Origin: Proteles cristata cristata
Lineage: Eukaryota; Chordata; Mammalia; Carnivora; Hyaenidae
Assembly (NCBI GenBank): GCA_017311185.1
Contig: JAESUZ010004915.1
Location: 1 to 64,000, forward strand
DNA length: 64,000 nucleotides
Direction: 5' to 3'
Position numbers and translations under genes: made by a program. Under the pieces are notes generated by a model. That model searched no databases. It saw nothing but the letters and a program-made list of their open reading frames with translations, and had not been told where the DNA came from. This document shows positions 47,480 to 57,765 of this stretch, one piece after another; the stretch's first letter is position 1, and every line of letters begins with the position of its first letter.

Positions 47480-47860
47480 ATCAAACACAGTTGCCACCCT
47501 CAATGATAGCACAGGGTAGTGAAGTAAGCAAATAATTAAATACAATGAGAAAAATGCTCTGGTAAGACTTGTGCAGGTGTCATGGGAACACTGATGGGGG
47601 TGAGTGACTGTCAGTAGGAGGGTTTCACAGGGGAGATGGCAATCAGAATTTTAATGGAAAAAAAAATCACATACGCTCGAGGAAGGAAGGATACAGGGGC
47701 AGTGAGAAAGAAAATTACTAGCAAAGGCAAAGAAGTGGAAAGTAATGCAGTTTGCTTGGGGAACAGAAGAGAGATCGAGAGAGATGAACAGAGACGGAAG
47801 GAGAAAGTAGACATGGACCGTGTGGGGCCAGGCCCCATACATCGAGGGATTCCGAGGTTA
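47480..47860 (-). mobile_element. L2 LINE, minus, diverged
   Basis: 'aagcaaataattaaatacaatgagaaaaatgctctgg' and 'gggtttcacaggggag...gaaggatacaggggcagtgag' follow antisense L2 order. ORFs on both strands here have no support. Confidence 0.5.
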
Positions 47861-48959
47861 CTCGGCAGATGACTGGGAGGCACTCTCCTGAGAAGAATGT
47901 GCTCAGGTGCACGGCACGCTGGCCTGGATTAGAGAAGGAGCAGGGAGAGGAACTAGAGGCCACAGAAGACTGAGAAAGTAACTGAGGCAAGGGATAAGAA
48001 CTCCAGCTGCTAAGGAGATGGGGAAGGAGGGAGGGGCAGAGTTCATCACCTGCTAAAGTGTCCGAAGCAGGTCACAAATTCAAGTCCCTTATCCCTTCTG
48101 GAATGAAATCTGTTCTAACACCTCAGCCTTTTTCAGCTATTAAAACTGAATTCAGGGTAGCAAGTTTTAGAGCCACAAGTAGAGCCAGAGCCTCACTGTG
48201 ACCGGAAAGAAAGTGGTATGGCTCTGAACATTAGTTCCTTCTAATTCCCCTTTGAAACCAAGGCACCTCCTAGGGGTTTCGAAGTGATCGTCCCCAAGTT
48301 CTTCAGAGTGACTGCCTTTGTACAACGTGCTGCACAGGAAACTTGTTCTTCACCATGCTGCTTGGTCTTGGCTGACTGGAGTTCCTGTGCACCGAATCTT
48401 GCCATTCCTCTGTCTCCCACGTCCCCAGCTCTCTTGATGCTAATGGGATCCAACTGCAGAATGAGCCACGCTATTTAGTGCCTGGTGGCAGCTTGGACAA
48501 CGAGGCTATCCCCTCGTGTTGTGGCATGTTTAACTACCCAGAGGAAAACAGAAACGACTCACTGTCTGAATATTTAGTGGGAATGGAAATGTTCCAAGTC
48601 ACTTCCACTGAGTGTCCTGAGAATGAAAACACAGTCCAGGGTTATTTTCCACGAGGAGTGTGGTAATGACTGCTTCCAAAACTCCAGTACTCATCCATCC
48701 CAGAACTAATGATGAATCCCTGCAATGCGCTGGGCCCTGTACTGTGTATTGGGAGTCAGCAGGGGAAGAAGCAGGAGAATCCAGTTCACACACTCCCCTC
48801 ACAGCTCTCTGAAAGCATACAAGTGCTTCTCCCCTAGGTCTCCTGCAATGTGGGTCTGGCTGGCACCCATGGGCAGACAAGGGCAGGGATGTGATGGATG
48901 CTCCTGGCACTCAGGGTGCCAGAGATTCTCAGCTCAGAGCCTCTGATGTCCTATATGCT
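47861..48959. other. Mostly unassigned
   Basis: 48720-48790 ('cgctgggccctgtactgtgtattgggagtcagcagg') weakly resembles antisense L2. ORFs at 48284-48478, 48478-48666 and 48599-48910 (103 aa, minus) have no recognised domain. No gene supported. Confidence 0.45.
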
Positions 48960-49165
48960 GGCCTCTCCCCTCACCTAAGCCTCTTCAATTATAGGGGTGC
49001 CCCTCCTTCCTCCTAGGGAGACTTCTCTCTCTTCCCTGCTTCTTAATCCACACAGACCCCACCCAAACAGCATCTCCTCCATGAAGTCTTTCTGACAATC
49101 TAAGGCAAAGTTAAATAATCTGTTCTCTGTATTCACACAATTGCTATATGTCATGGAGAGGATGG
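48960..49165 (+). mobile_element. L2 LINE fragment, plus
   Basis: 'atctcctccatgaagtctttctgacaat' is the L2 3' step, preceded by CT-rich L2-like sequence. Confidence 0.5.
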
Positions 49166-49174
49166 TGGTATAGC

Positions 49175-49511
49175 TGGCCTTTAAGTGAAATAAGTCAGTT
49201 AGATACAGACAAATATGATTTCACTCATATGTAGAATTTAAGAAATACAACAGATACATATAGGGGAAGGGAAGGAAAAATAACATAAAACCAGAGAGGG
49301 AGGCAAACCATAAGAATCTTAAAAACAGAACAAACTAAGGGTTGCTGGAGGTGGTGATGAATGGCGGGATGAGCTAAATGGGTGATGGACATTAAGGAGG
49401 GCACTTGTTGGGATGAGTACTGGGTGTTATATATTTAGTGATGAATTACTAGATTCTACTCCTGAAACCATTATTACACTATATATTAACTAATTTGGAT
49501 TTAAATTTTTT
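49175..49511 (+). mobile_element. 5'-truncated older carnivore L1 3' end, plus
   Basis: 'aagtgaaataagtcagttagatacagac...tttcactcatatg' leads into a 3' UTR with 'gagggaggcaaacca', 'ggagggcacttgttgggatgagtactgggtgtta' and an end region 'attctactcctgaaacca'. It is more diverged than the 30024 and 41323 copies. Confidence 0.8.
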
Positions 49512-50735
49512 AAAATTGGATACTGACAGGTGTGAGGCAGTATCTGTGGTTTTGATTTGCTTTTCTCTGATGATGAGTGATGTTGAGCATGTTTTCAGGT
49601 ATCTGTTATCCATTTGCATGCCTTCTTTGGAGAAATGTCTGTTCATGTCTTCTGCCCATTTCTTAACTGGATTATTTATTTTGGGGGTGTTTAGTTTGAC
49701 AAGTTCTTTATGGATTTTGAATACTAACCCTTTATCCAATATGTCATTTGCAAATATCGTCTCTCATTCCACAGGTTGCCTTTTAGTCTTGTTGATTGTT
49801 TCCTTTGCTGTGCAGAAGCTTTTTATCTTGATAAAGTCCCAACAGTTAATGTTTGCTTTTGTTTCCCTTGCCTCCGTAAACGTGTCTAGTAAGAAGTTGC
49901 TATGGCCGAGGTTAAAGAGGTTGCTGTTGGTGTTCTCCTGTGTGATTTTGATGATTTCCTGTCTCACATTTAGGTCTGTCAGAATGACTAAAATTAACAA
50001 CTCAGAAAACAACTGAGGATGTTGGTGAGGATGCAGAGAAAGGGGAACCCTCTTATAGTGAGAATGCAAATGAGTGCAGCCACTCTGGAAAACAGTGTGG
50101 AAGTTCTTCATAGAGTTCAAGATAGAGCTACCCTAAACCCAGCAATTACACTATTAGGTATTTATGGAAAGGATGCAAAAATACTTATTTGAGGCACATG
50201 CACCCAATGTTTATAGCAGCGCAACTAACAACAGCCAAATTCTGGAAAGACTCCAAGTATCCATCGACTCATGAATGCATAAATAAGATGTGGTGTATAT
50301 ATACAATGGAATACTACTGAGTCATCAAAAATAATGAGATCTTCCCATTTGCAATGACGTAGACAGAACTATAGCGTATTAGGCTAAGTGAAATCAGTAA
50401 GAAAGACAAATACCATATGAGTTCAGTCATAAGTGGAATTTAAGAAACAAAACAGATGAACATAGGGGAAGGGAAGGAAAAATAAAACAAAATAAAAACA
50501 GAGAGGGAGCCAAACCAGTAAGAGACTTTTAAATTATAGAGAACAAACTGACGGTATTTTGAGGGGAGGTGGGAGGGATGGGCTAAAAGGCTGATAACCA
50601 TTAAGGAGGGCACTTCTGATGAGTACTGGGTGTCATCTGTAAGTGATAAATCACTGAATTCTACTCCTGAAACCAATACTACATTATATTTTAACTTGAA
50701 TTTAAATGAAATCTTGGAAGGAAAAAAAGAATGGA
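49512..50735 (+). mobile_element. Older carnivore L1 3' portion with 5' inversion (twin priming)
   Basis: 49512-49978 is antisense to ORF2. The minus-strand frames at 49479-49739 and 49764-50120 carry the conserved DLNVRQE to TASHL segment. From about 49979 the element switches to sense at the adjacent ORF2 position (VRMTK) and continues through the Cys-rich C-terminus, the end of ORF2 and the 3' UTR to about 50735. The 173-codon plus-strand frame at 49495-50016 is the complement of ORF2 and not a gene. Confidence 0.88.
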
Positions 50736-50814
50736 TTATGGGAAAATTAGGGATACAAAATACACAAAGAGGCCAGTCACAGTACAAAGTCTGAAAGGAA
50801 AGGATGCAGTCACT

Positions 50815-50965
50815 CAGTTATTCACTCATTTGTCCATTTAGCATATGTTAGTGAACCCTGACTGGGTGCCAGGTTCACTTCTCAGTGTTGAAAATTCATC
50901 TGGAAGTTTCGGAGACATGGCCCTGACCTACACAGAGAAGCAGGCCAGTGAACAAGTATTGCTCT
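50815..50965 (-). mobile_element. L2 3' end, minus
   Basis: 'cactcatttgtccatttagcatatgttagtgaaccctgactgggtgccaggttcac' fits the complement of the L2 terminus. Confidence 0.6.
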
Positions 50966-51345
50966 CTCTCCCATGAACACACCTGCCTTCAGAAAACAAT
51001 GATCTGCTGTGTCGGCAACTGCAGCACCTGTGTTATCTTGACCTGCTGGCTCAGGCTGAGGAAAAGAGTGAAGATTTTAGGGCAAATAAAAAACCCTGAC
51101 AGGGATCTGCATACGGCAGAGAGAAGCACAATCTCTATCCTATTCTGATATACAAATAAGGTGTTTTCTTTTCTGTTCTCACTATAGGCTAGGTAAGAAT
51201 CTTCTTCAAATTTTTAGATCTCCAGAGCTAACAGCATGATGTATTTTTCTGAAAATTTTTTCCATTTACCTCTCCATAGAAAGAAATGTTTATTTCTAAA
51301 AGAAAAGAGCATATCCTGGTAAGTTATGCATCCCCTAGAAATAAG
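50966..51345. other. Unassigned sequence
   Basis: Nothing recognised. Confidence 0.5.
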
Positions 51346-51359
51346 GATGAGCTGAATTA

Positions 51360-51571
51360 TTCCAAATGTTTTTAATGTTTATTTTTGAGAGAGAGAGCAT
51401 GAGCCAGGGAAGGGCAGAGAGAGAGAGGGAGATACAGACTCTAAAGCAGGCTCCAGGGTCCTAGCTGTCAGCACAGAGCCCGATGCTGGGCTTACCCCCA
51501 CCAACCAGACTGTGAGATTACAGTCTGAGCTGAAGTCGGATGCTTAACTGACTGAGCCACCCAGGTGCCCT
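51360..51571 (-). mobile_element. CAN-SINE, minus, perfect 14-bp TSD
   Basis: T-rich tail complement, GA body and head complement (gactgagccacccaggtgccc). The B box is altered by a short insertion (accaaccagactgtgag). Target-site duplications gatgagctgaatta lie at 51346-51359 and 51572-51585. Confidence 0.95.
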
Positions 51572-51585
51572 GATGAGCTGAATTA

Positions 51586-52175
51586 ATATGATCAAGTCAA
51601 ATGCCACAGTTAGAGAAAAGATTGTTTGGGTGTGGTTTTCTTTAAGAACTAGTTATAGAAAATTCAGAGAAGGGATTTTCAGATATTCATGTCCTTTCCT
51701 AGGACTGTGATCTCCAAATGTGAGTAGATCTGACCTCAGCTTGATCTTGTGATAGCTGTTTTCAGCCTTGTCCTCAATGAGTGGTATGGCCCATTAGTAA
51801 CCCTTAATAAGTGAACTAAAGGTAGTTTTCTTTGGGAAGAAAGTATGGTGTTTTTTTGGAATAACAGGTGGTATCCTGAAGAGACAGAGATGGGGGCTCC
51901 ATGAGTACAGAGACCAGCCTTGCCAACACTGTAGAAGGTCAGAGTAGGCAGGAGAGGTGGTGGCTAGAGTTCAGCAACCAATGCCCATTACTGGGCCTGG
52001 CTCAGGTTGGAGAAGGAACCACCAGGAGACTCTCATCCTTACTCATCCAACAAATACATGGAAGAGGTCCTGCGGGTCGATGGCCCCACTGGGGAATAGT
52101 CAGGTACCCTGCCGGACTCCTGCAGGAAACAGACAAGAACCTGAAGGATCTCCAGTGTGCCAGGACCATGAGAGA
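51586..52175. other. Unassigned sequence
   Basis: A plus frame at 51901-52218 (105 aa) overlaps frames on the other strand and has no recognised domain. No repeat seen. Confidence 0.45.
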
Positions 52176-52245
52176 AATGAGGTGCAGTGAACGCAGGCGG
52201 ATGGGAGAGGTGCAGTGAACGCAGGAAGGAAGAGATGCAATGTGA
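52176..52245. repeat. Short imperfect tandem repeat (about 26 bp, 2.5 copies)
   Basis: gaggtgcagtgaacgcagg occurs at about 52181-52199 and 52208-52226, and a degenerate third copy (gagatgcaatgtgaacg) follows. Confidence 0.75.
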
Positions 52246-52449
52246 ACGAACCTCAAAGGGCAAGTGGAAGCAAGTCAGATGAGCAGGGCTCTAGACACTT
52301 CAGGGATAGTGGAGAGAGCCCATGCAAAATCAAAGGATGTGAAGGGTTCCTATGGCAAAGTCCAGGTCACTCCCTTGGCTTAAGGAGTGTAGGTGATGAA
52401 GATGCCTGATGATGCCTGCTTAACACTAATCTGTATCAGGAAATACCAA
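52246..52449. other. Unassigned sequence
   Basis: Nothing recognised. Confidence 0.5.
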
Positions 52450-52590
52450 CAGTCCACTCAAAAGTCCTTCTGCATGAGCCTGGGCAAGTTACCTTACCTC
52501 TGTGAGCCTCAGTTTCCTTATCTGTAAAATGGGGATGACACCACCTGCTCTACAGTTACGAATACAGTAGTAATCAACACAATACTCATA
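52450..52590 (+). mobile_element. MIR SINE, plus
   Basis: Strong MIR core: 'gagcctgggcaagttaccttacctctgtgagcctcagtttccttatctgtaaaatggggatgac'. Confidence 0.88.
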
Positions 52591-53436
52591 GCCCTGCCCT
52601 CATGGACTTTACATCCTAAGAAATAACACATTCATTATCCATGGCCCAATGACCAGCACGGCCTAAGTCCTTAAAATATTTTAACTGTTCTCTCTCCTAA
52701 AAAAAAAAAAAAAGATTTTTGCCATAATCATTATTATTACTCCCTGGCCTTTTTTCAAGAGCTGAATGTTCTTTCTACCAATCTGCATTTTCTGGGAACC
52801 CAAAAAATGATACTGTGTAACTTTCTGATTATTCTAGGTTTCCGAATCCATGCGTCAATGTTGAGGTATAACCTTAGGTGCCTATTCAGTGATCATTAGA
52901 GAACACATTTATTTCCCTTTTAATTGGTAGACTAGAGACATCCCATGGGGAGAGACATGAACAACCCAGAGAGTAAAACTATTTATACAAGGAAATCAAC
53001 CCCTATAAATTAACAAGGAAATCAAATGAACTAGAAAGAACTTCCTATGCTTCTCTGAGTTTTAAGGAAATAGTCCGTCCATCTGATACTAACCAAGTCA
53101 TAAATAAAACATTAGTAAATTGAATCCAGCACTAAGTTTAAAGAATGAAAACTGATGTCAGTGGCAGAATGGTTTCATATTAGGAAATGTATTAATCTAA
53201 TTAATTACGTCAGTATAGGGAGAGGTAAGAGGAAACGACGGTTTTGAGAATGCGGGAGCGGTCATTCTCCAGGAGTGGTGGAGGCTGAAGCTCTAACAGC
53301 AGGGGCTCCAGCAGTGAATCAGGTGAGGAACAGGACAGCGGCTGCAGAGAAGTCTTTGGAGGCTCTGTATAAACGAGCACAAGGAAAAGAGAGATGCAGT
53401 GGTAACAAGAGGCAAGGGCGCAAGACACAAAGGATA
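52591..53436. other. Unassigned, contains a poly-A run
   Basis: About 15 A at 52699-52713. Otherwise nothing recognised. Confidence 0.5.
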
Positions 53437-53484
53437 GTGTGTGTGTGTGTGTATGTGTGTGTGTGTGTGTGCACGTGCGCACAC
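53437..53484. repeat. (TG)n microsatellite with TA and CACG variants
   Basis: GT units interrupted once by TA, ending in GCACGTGCGCACA. Overlapping ORFs on both strands (53210-53515) are due to the repeat. Confidence 0.95.
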
Positions 53485-53624
53485 TCGCTTTAAGGTGGCA
53501 AATATTAGAACACATTTATAGACTACAAGAAAGGAGTTACTGCAGAGGGAATATGTATGTAAATATTAGAAAAGAAAAGGAAAAGGGGTGAACTAACTAT
53601 CAGTACACAGTTGAGAAGTGGCTG

Positions 53625-53870
53625 TGTATGTGGTTAAGAGCTCAGACTCTGGAGTGAGATTTCTGGATTAGAATCCTGTCTCCATCATTTACTAGATGTG
53701 TGACCTTGAACAATTTACCAAACCTTTCCATACCTTACATCCTCACCTGTATAATGAAAATAAAAGTGATGCCTTCCTCACAGAGTTGCTATAGGGATTA
53801 AATGAATTAATATTTTAAAACACTTAGAATAGTTCCTGGCATTGTGTTAAATAAGACAAATAAAGTCAAT
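53625..53870 (+). mobile_element. MIR SINE, plus, near full length
   Basis: All MIR parts in order: 'gtggttaagagctcagactctggagtgag', 'gaatcctgtctccatcatttactagatgtgtgacctt', 'cacagagttgctatagggattaaatgaa', 'cttagaatagttcctggcattgtg'. Confidence 0.92.
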
Positions 53871-53989
53871 GTCTTCAACTAAGTACAGACTAGTTCATAC
53901 TGCTAAATATAATACTTGGCCCTACTAAGTACAGAAGAGATATTATAGATCTATATTCTACTACACACTATACACAAGTTTTTTTCTGA

Positions 53990-54485
53990 CTGGGTACACG
54001 GAAGCATGGAAATAAGGAACTGAGAGGCTGTCAGACAACCAGAGAAGGAGTGGAGACCGGGAGCTGCCGATGTCACCTACAATCAAAAAAGGGGTTCCAT
54101 GGAATTATCCAGAAATGCCAAAGTTCCACTTTGTCCCAGAATGACCCTGGTCATAACAACAAGAAAGAATGGAAGAAGTATAATGGATGAAGGAGACACA
54201 GCAAACTAGACTAGGGCCCAGATGAGGACAGAGTCCAAGAGAACAGGTTCAAAATGGACCTTCATGCTTTGTTCTGTGTAATTCAGTATTATCAGACCCT
54301 ACGACAATGAAAATGTATCAATATAACATTTACTGTCTATAAAAAATAAGAAAGTGCTAGATGCTGCCATCAAGGAAAAATGATTAAAGGGTATGTGGGA
54401 TATCCCTATATTATTTCTTACAACTGTGTGCGAATCTATACAGACCTCAACAGAAATTTCAATTAAAAATTAACAAAGAAGAGTG
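53990..54485 (+). mobile_element. L1M 3' UTR-type fragment, plus
   Basis: It resembles the tail of the L1M at 44850-45060: 'gggatatccctatattatttcttacaactgtgtgcgaatct' and an A-rich end near 54470. Confidence 0.5.
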
Positions 54486-54834
54486 TGCATGCAAGAAGAC
54501 CCTACATTGTCTTCCTCACTCTGATTCTAGCCACCACTGCAGAGAGGGGCAGAGGACCATATGTTTTATAGAGAGAAATGATATCACAACAGAAAGCACA
54601 CTTCTCTCTCAACATGTGACAATGAATGGGGGTAAAGGCTGTTAGACTGTCCCTCAAGGGCCTATGAGAAAATCCTTTTCTTTGGTCTCTTTACCATGGT
54701 CCATGGTCTTTCTTCAGTTCTGCAGCTCAGAACCCTAGTGTTGTTGGTGTGCAAAGAACTAGCCCAGAACTCAGAGGAGAACACACAGGAGCCAAATTTA
54801 CAACACTTGTGAAAGAATCCGCAATGCCAGCATA
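54486..54834. other. Unassigned sequence
   Basis: Nothing recognised. Confidence 0.5.
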
Positions 54835-54980
54835 GCCAGGTAGCTAAAAACACAGGTTTTGTTAAAAAGCAACCTTGGGTTCAAAATCTCTACTATCACT
54901 AACTGTGTGGCTTCGGGCAATTTTCTTAACCTCTCCAACCTCTGTTTCCCCATCTGGAATAATGAGATTGTAACAGCACC
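54835..54980 (+). mobile_element. MIR fragment, plus
   Basis: 'aaccttgggttcaaaatctctactatcactaactgtgtggcttcgggcaa...aacctctgtttccccatctgg' is MIR core. A CAN-SINE inserted at its 3' end. Confidence 0.8.
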
Positions 54981-54983
54981 ACT

Positions 54984-55178
54984 GGGGTGCCTGGGTGGCT
55001 TTGTCAGTTAAGTGTCCAGCTCTTGGTTTCAGCTCAGGTCATGAAATCAAGCCCTGCGTTAGGCTCCAAGCTGAGTGTACAGCCTGCTTGGGATTTTCTC
55101 TCTCTCTTCTCTGCTCCTGCATCTGTGCTCTCTCTCTCTCTCTCTCTCAAAATAAATAAAAACACATTTTTAAGAAAT
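54984..55178 (+). mobile_element. CAN-SINE, plus
   Basis: Head (ggggtgcctgggtggctttgtcagttaag), a shortened B-box region, a long (TC)n body and an A-rich tail. Flanks taacagcacc and taacagtatcacc suggest the target-site duplication. Confidence 0.92.
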
Positions 55179-55370
55179 AACAGTATCACCATATCTGGAA
55201 GATGAAATGTCACAGAGACTTCAAGATAAACCTAAAGGATTGAATTAAGTACATTGATGTTTACTCACCTGAAACTTACTAAAATAATAGTTAAGGAATA
55301 AAGCAAGTATGACATGCAAGGCCAAAGAGAAAAGAGAGTAGACAAAAGGAGAGAGAGATTCTAACAATAT
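55179..55370. other. Unassigned sequence
   Basis: Nothing recognised. Confidence 0.5.
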
Positions 55371-55850
55371 TTTTTAAAATATAATTTATTGTCAACTTGG
55401 CTAACATACAGTGTATACAGTGTGCTCTTGGTTTTGGGGGTAGATTCTTATGATTCATTGCTTACATACAACACCCAGTGCTCATCCCAACAAGTGCCCT
55501 CCTCAATGCCCATCACCCATTTTTCCCCTCTTCCCCGCAGCCCCCTATCAACCTTCAGTTTGTTCTCTGTATTTAAGAATCTCTTACAGTTTGCCTCCCT
55601 CCCTCTCTGTTTATAACTATTTTTCCCCTTCCTTGCCCCCATGGTCTTCTGTTACGTTTCTCATGTTCCACATAAGAGTGAAAACATATGGTACCTGTCT
55701 TTCTCTGACTGACTTACTTCACTTAGCATAATACCCTCCAGTTCCATCCACGTTATTGCAAATGGTAGGATTTCATTCTTTCTCATTGCCAAGTAGTATT
55801 CCATTGTATACATAAACCATGTCGTCTTTATCCAGTCATGAGTTGATAGA
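55371..55850 (-). mobile_element. 5'-truncated carnivore L1 3' end, minus
   Basis: It begins with the T-rich tail complement and 'taatttattgtcaacttggc', then the 3' UTR complement, then antisense ORF2 C-terminus ('gtattccattgtatacataaaccatg'). Diverged, so older than the 30024 copy. Confidence 0.88.
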
Positions 55851-55989
55851 CTGATAGAACATTGTTGAGGGAAAGTAACAAATCAGATTGAACAGAGGAA
55901 GGGAAAGCCTAAAAGCACCTAGCTAGCCTTTTTCACAAAATCAAAGTACAAAAGAACAAGAAGGAATTTTAGGAATTCAGAGTTCTCTT

Positions 55990-56120
55990 TTAAAATGTAT
56001 AACTAAAACCTAAAGAAGGACAGCAACTTGTCCAAAGAGACACAGCAATTAGTGTCAGAGCTGGGACTAGACTCACTTCCTGACTCATATCCTAGCGCAT
56101 TGCCGCACTAGTACATTTCT
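55990..56120 (-). mobile_element. MIR fragment, minus
   Basis: 'cagcaacttgtccaaagagacacagcaattagtgtcagagctgggactagactcac' is MIR complement. Confidence 0.7.
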
Positions 56121-57225
56121 CCTTCCTTGACTTGGTATCTAAGCAGAAGTTCTCAGTGTCTTGACCAAAGACAGCATTTTCTGTTTTGTTGAGGGTGTGT
56201 GACTCTAGGAACCTGAAGGAGGAAATGAGGGTCACTGAGATGGGGGAAGGAGAGTCTGGGAACCAGGGAGGTGCCAGGGTACCTCCTACGGCCAAGCAGA
56301 ATTTCGCATTCTAGCTGTTTGATATTTCCAAAAAGTGTCTGCACAGGCAGAGGAGTGCAAACTACAGCCACATGAAGGTGGTAGCTCTTGATGTTTTGAA
56401 ACCAGTGGTGGCTCAGAATTAATGTGCTGCTTTTCTGGTCCCAGGTGACAGCGCTGCTGGAAGCCAGAATGAAGTTCAGCAAATTAATCTTGCATATTTT
56501 ATGGGCACTGAATGCTGTATACACAGTATTCCTGATGTTGATTACTGGCTCAGTCAGTGCAGGGGGGATTTGTTTTATGATGATTTCAATTACAGATAAC
56601 TGTTATAGCTGGAATCCCATATCAGCTGCTTGTAAACCAGAACATGATATGAACACTGGCTGCCAAAAGCCAAGAGCTGCCCAGGACACACTTTTCATTT
56701 AAAGCTCATGGTAAAATTACTGTTTCTAGAGAAAGAAGTTCCATTCCTCCCTTCTTTTGTGTGCTTTCCCACTGGACCTGGTCCTGCTTGGGATTTGGAA
56801 TAGTGCAGAAATGACAGCAATGCTGCTTTATGCTCTTTTCTGCTTTTCTACTGGGAATAACCAGCATTTGAAGATTGCTGTTTTGTAGGCAGAGTTGGGC
56901 TGAGGGAAATGACACAGCAATCCTTACACCCTCAAGATGCATTCCCGCCATTACATAATAGGTTCCTGACTTCCTGCAAGTGACCTGGATGTGGAAGTAT
57001 GATGCCCAGAAATACCAGGGGGTTCTGCAGGGAGAAAAGGACCTTGAGGCATCCATGCTGCCCATGTCAACAGGCCTTCTCCCTTAGTCACACTAGGGCA
57101 CCTGAAAGCCCGCCTTCCTCTACTTGTCATCAGCATGTGTGTAGCCAAGGGCAGTGCTCTAAGCATCTCAATTTGAGAAAGACCAGCTGTCCGGTAAGTG
57201 GCAACCCCAGTGCAGAGGCCTAGAG
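56121..57225. other. Unassigned, opposing ORFs up to 123 codons
   Basis: Frames at 56153-56524 (minus, 123 aa), 56424-56702 (plus, 92 aa) and 56706-57065 (minus, 119 aa). The plus frame contains a hydrophobic stretch (residues about 17-43) and follows a pyrimidine-AG (56429-56444), but no family is recognised and frames overlap on both strands. Best treated as non-coding. Confidence 0.4.
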
Positions 57226-57345
57226 CATCATAGCTGGAAAGGAATGGGAACCAGCTAAGCCTGATTTGTCATTCTACTGGAGGGAAACTGAGGTCCAGAG
57301 TGAGGCAAGGCACTCCTCCAAGTCACAGACAATTAGCTCACCTCA
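57226..57345 (-). mobile_element. MIR-related ancient SINE fragment, minus
   Basis: 'agctggaaaggaatgggaaccagctaagcctgatttgtcattctactggagggaaactgaggtccagag' resembles antisense MIR-type or amniote SINE core. Confidence 0.5.
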
Positions 57346-57550
57346 AAGTAGAATCTCAAAGTCTCACCTCGAAGTTAGAATCAGACATCACTGCTCTAAG
57401 TTCAGCAGTAAGTTTGGAAACCCCTTACTTCAATTTCATTACTGGTTTCTCACATCAGGGTCTATGACAAGGCAAACGTTTATGAACTTGTTTTTATAAT
57501 CATACCTCCTTCTAGCTCTTAATGTTTTCCACAAATGTCACACTCTTTTC
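57346..57550. other. Unassigned sequence
   Basis: Nothing recognised. Confidence 0.5.
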
Positions 57551-57555
57551 TGTTT

Positions 57556-57765
57556 TTTTTTTTTTTCAAATTTTTTATTATTTTTGAGAAAGAGAGAGAG
57601 AGTGCAAGTGGGGAAGGGGCAGAGAAAGACACACAGAATCCGAAACAGACTCCAGGATTTAGCTGTCAAAACAGAGCCCATCACAGGGCTTGAACTCACA
57701 GACCATGAGATCGTGACCTGACCCAAAGTAGGACACCTAACCGACTGAGCCACCCAGGCGGCCCC
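57556..57765 (-). mobile_element. CAN-SINE, minus
   Basis: Poly-T (about 14 T), GA body, B-box complement (gggcttgaactcacag) and head complement (gactgagccacccaggcggccc). Flanks cttttctgtttt and ctttgctgtttt are a likely target-site duplication. Confidence 0.94.

Noticed and set aside
49495..50016. 173-codon plus-strand open frame
   Set aside because: It is the complement of L1 ORF2 in the inverted part of a twin-primed L1; the minus-strand frames there carry recognisable ORF2 sequence.
56153..57065. Several frames of 92-123 codons on both strands
   Set aside because: They overlap on opposite strands, lack domains and splice pairs, and do not form a consistent gene model.
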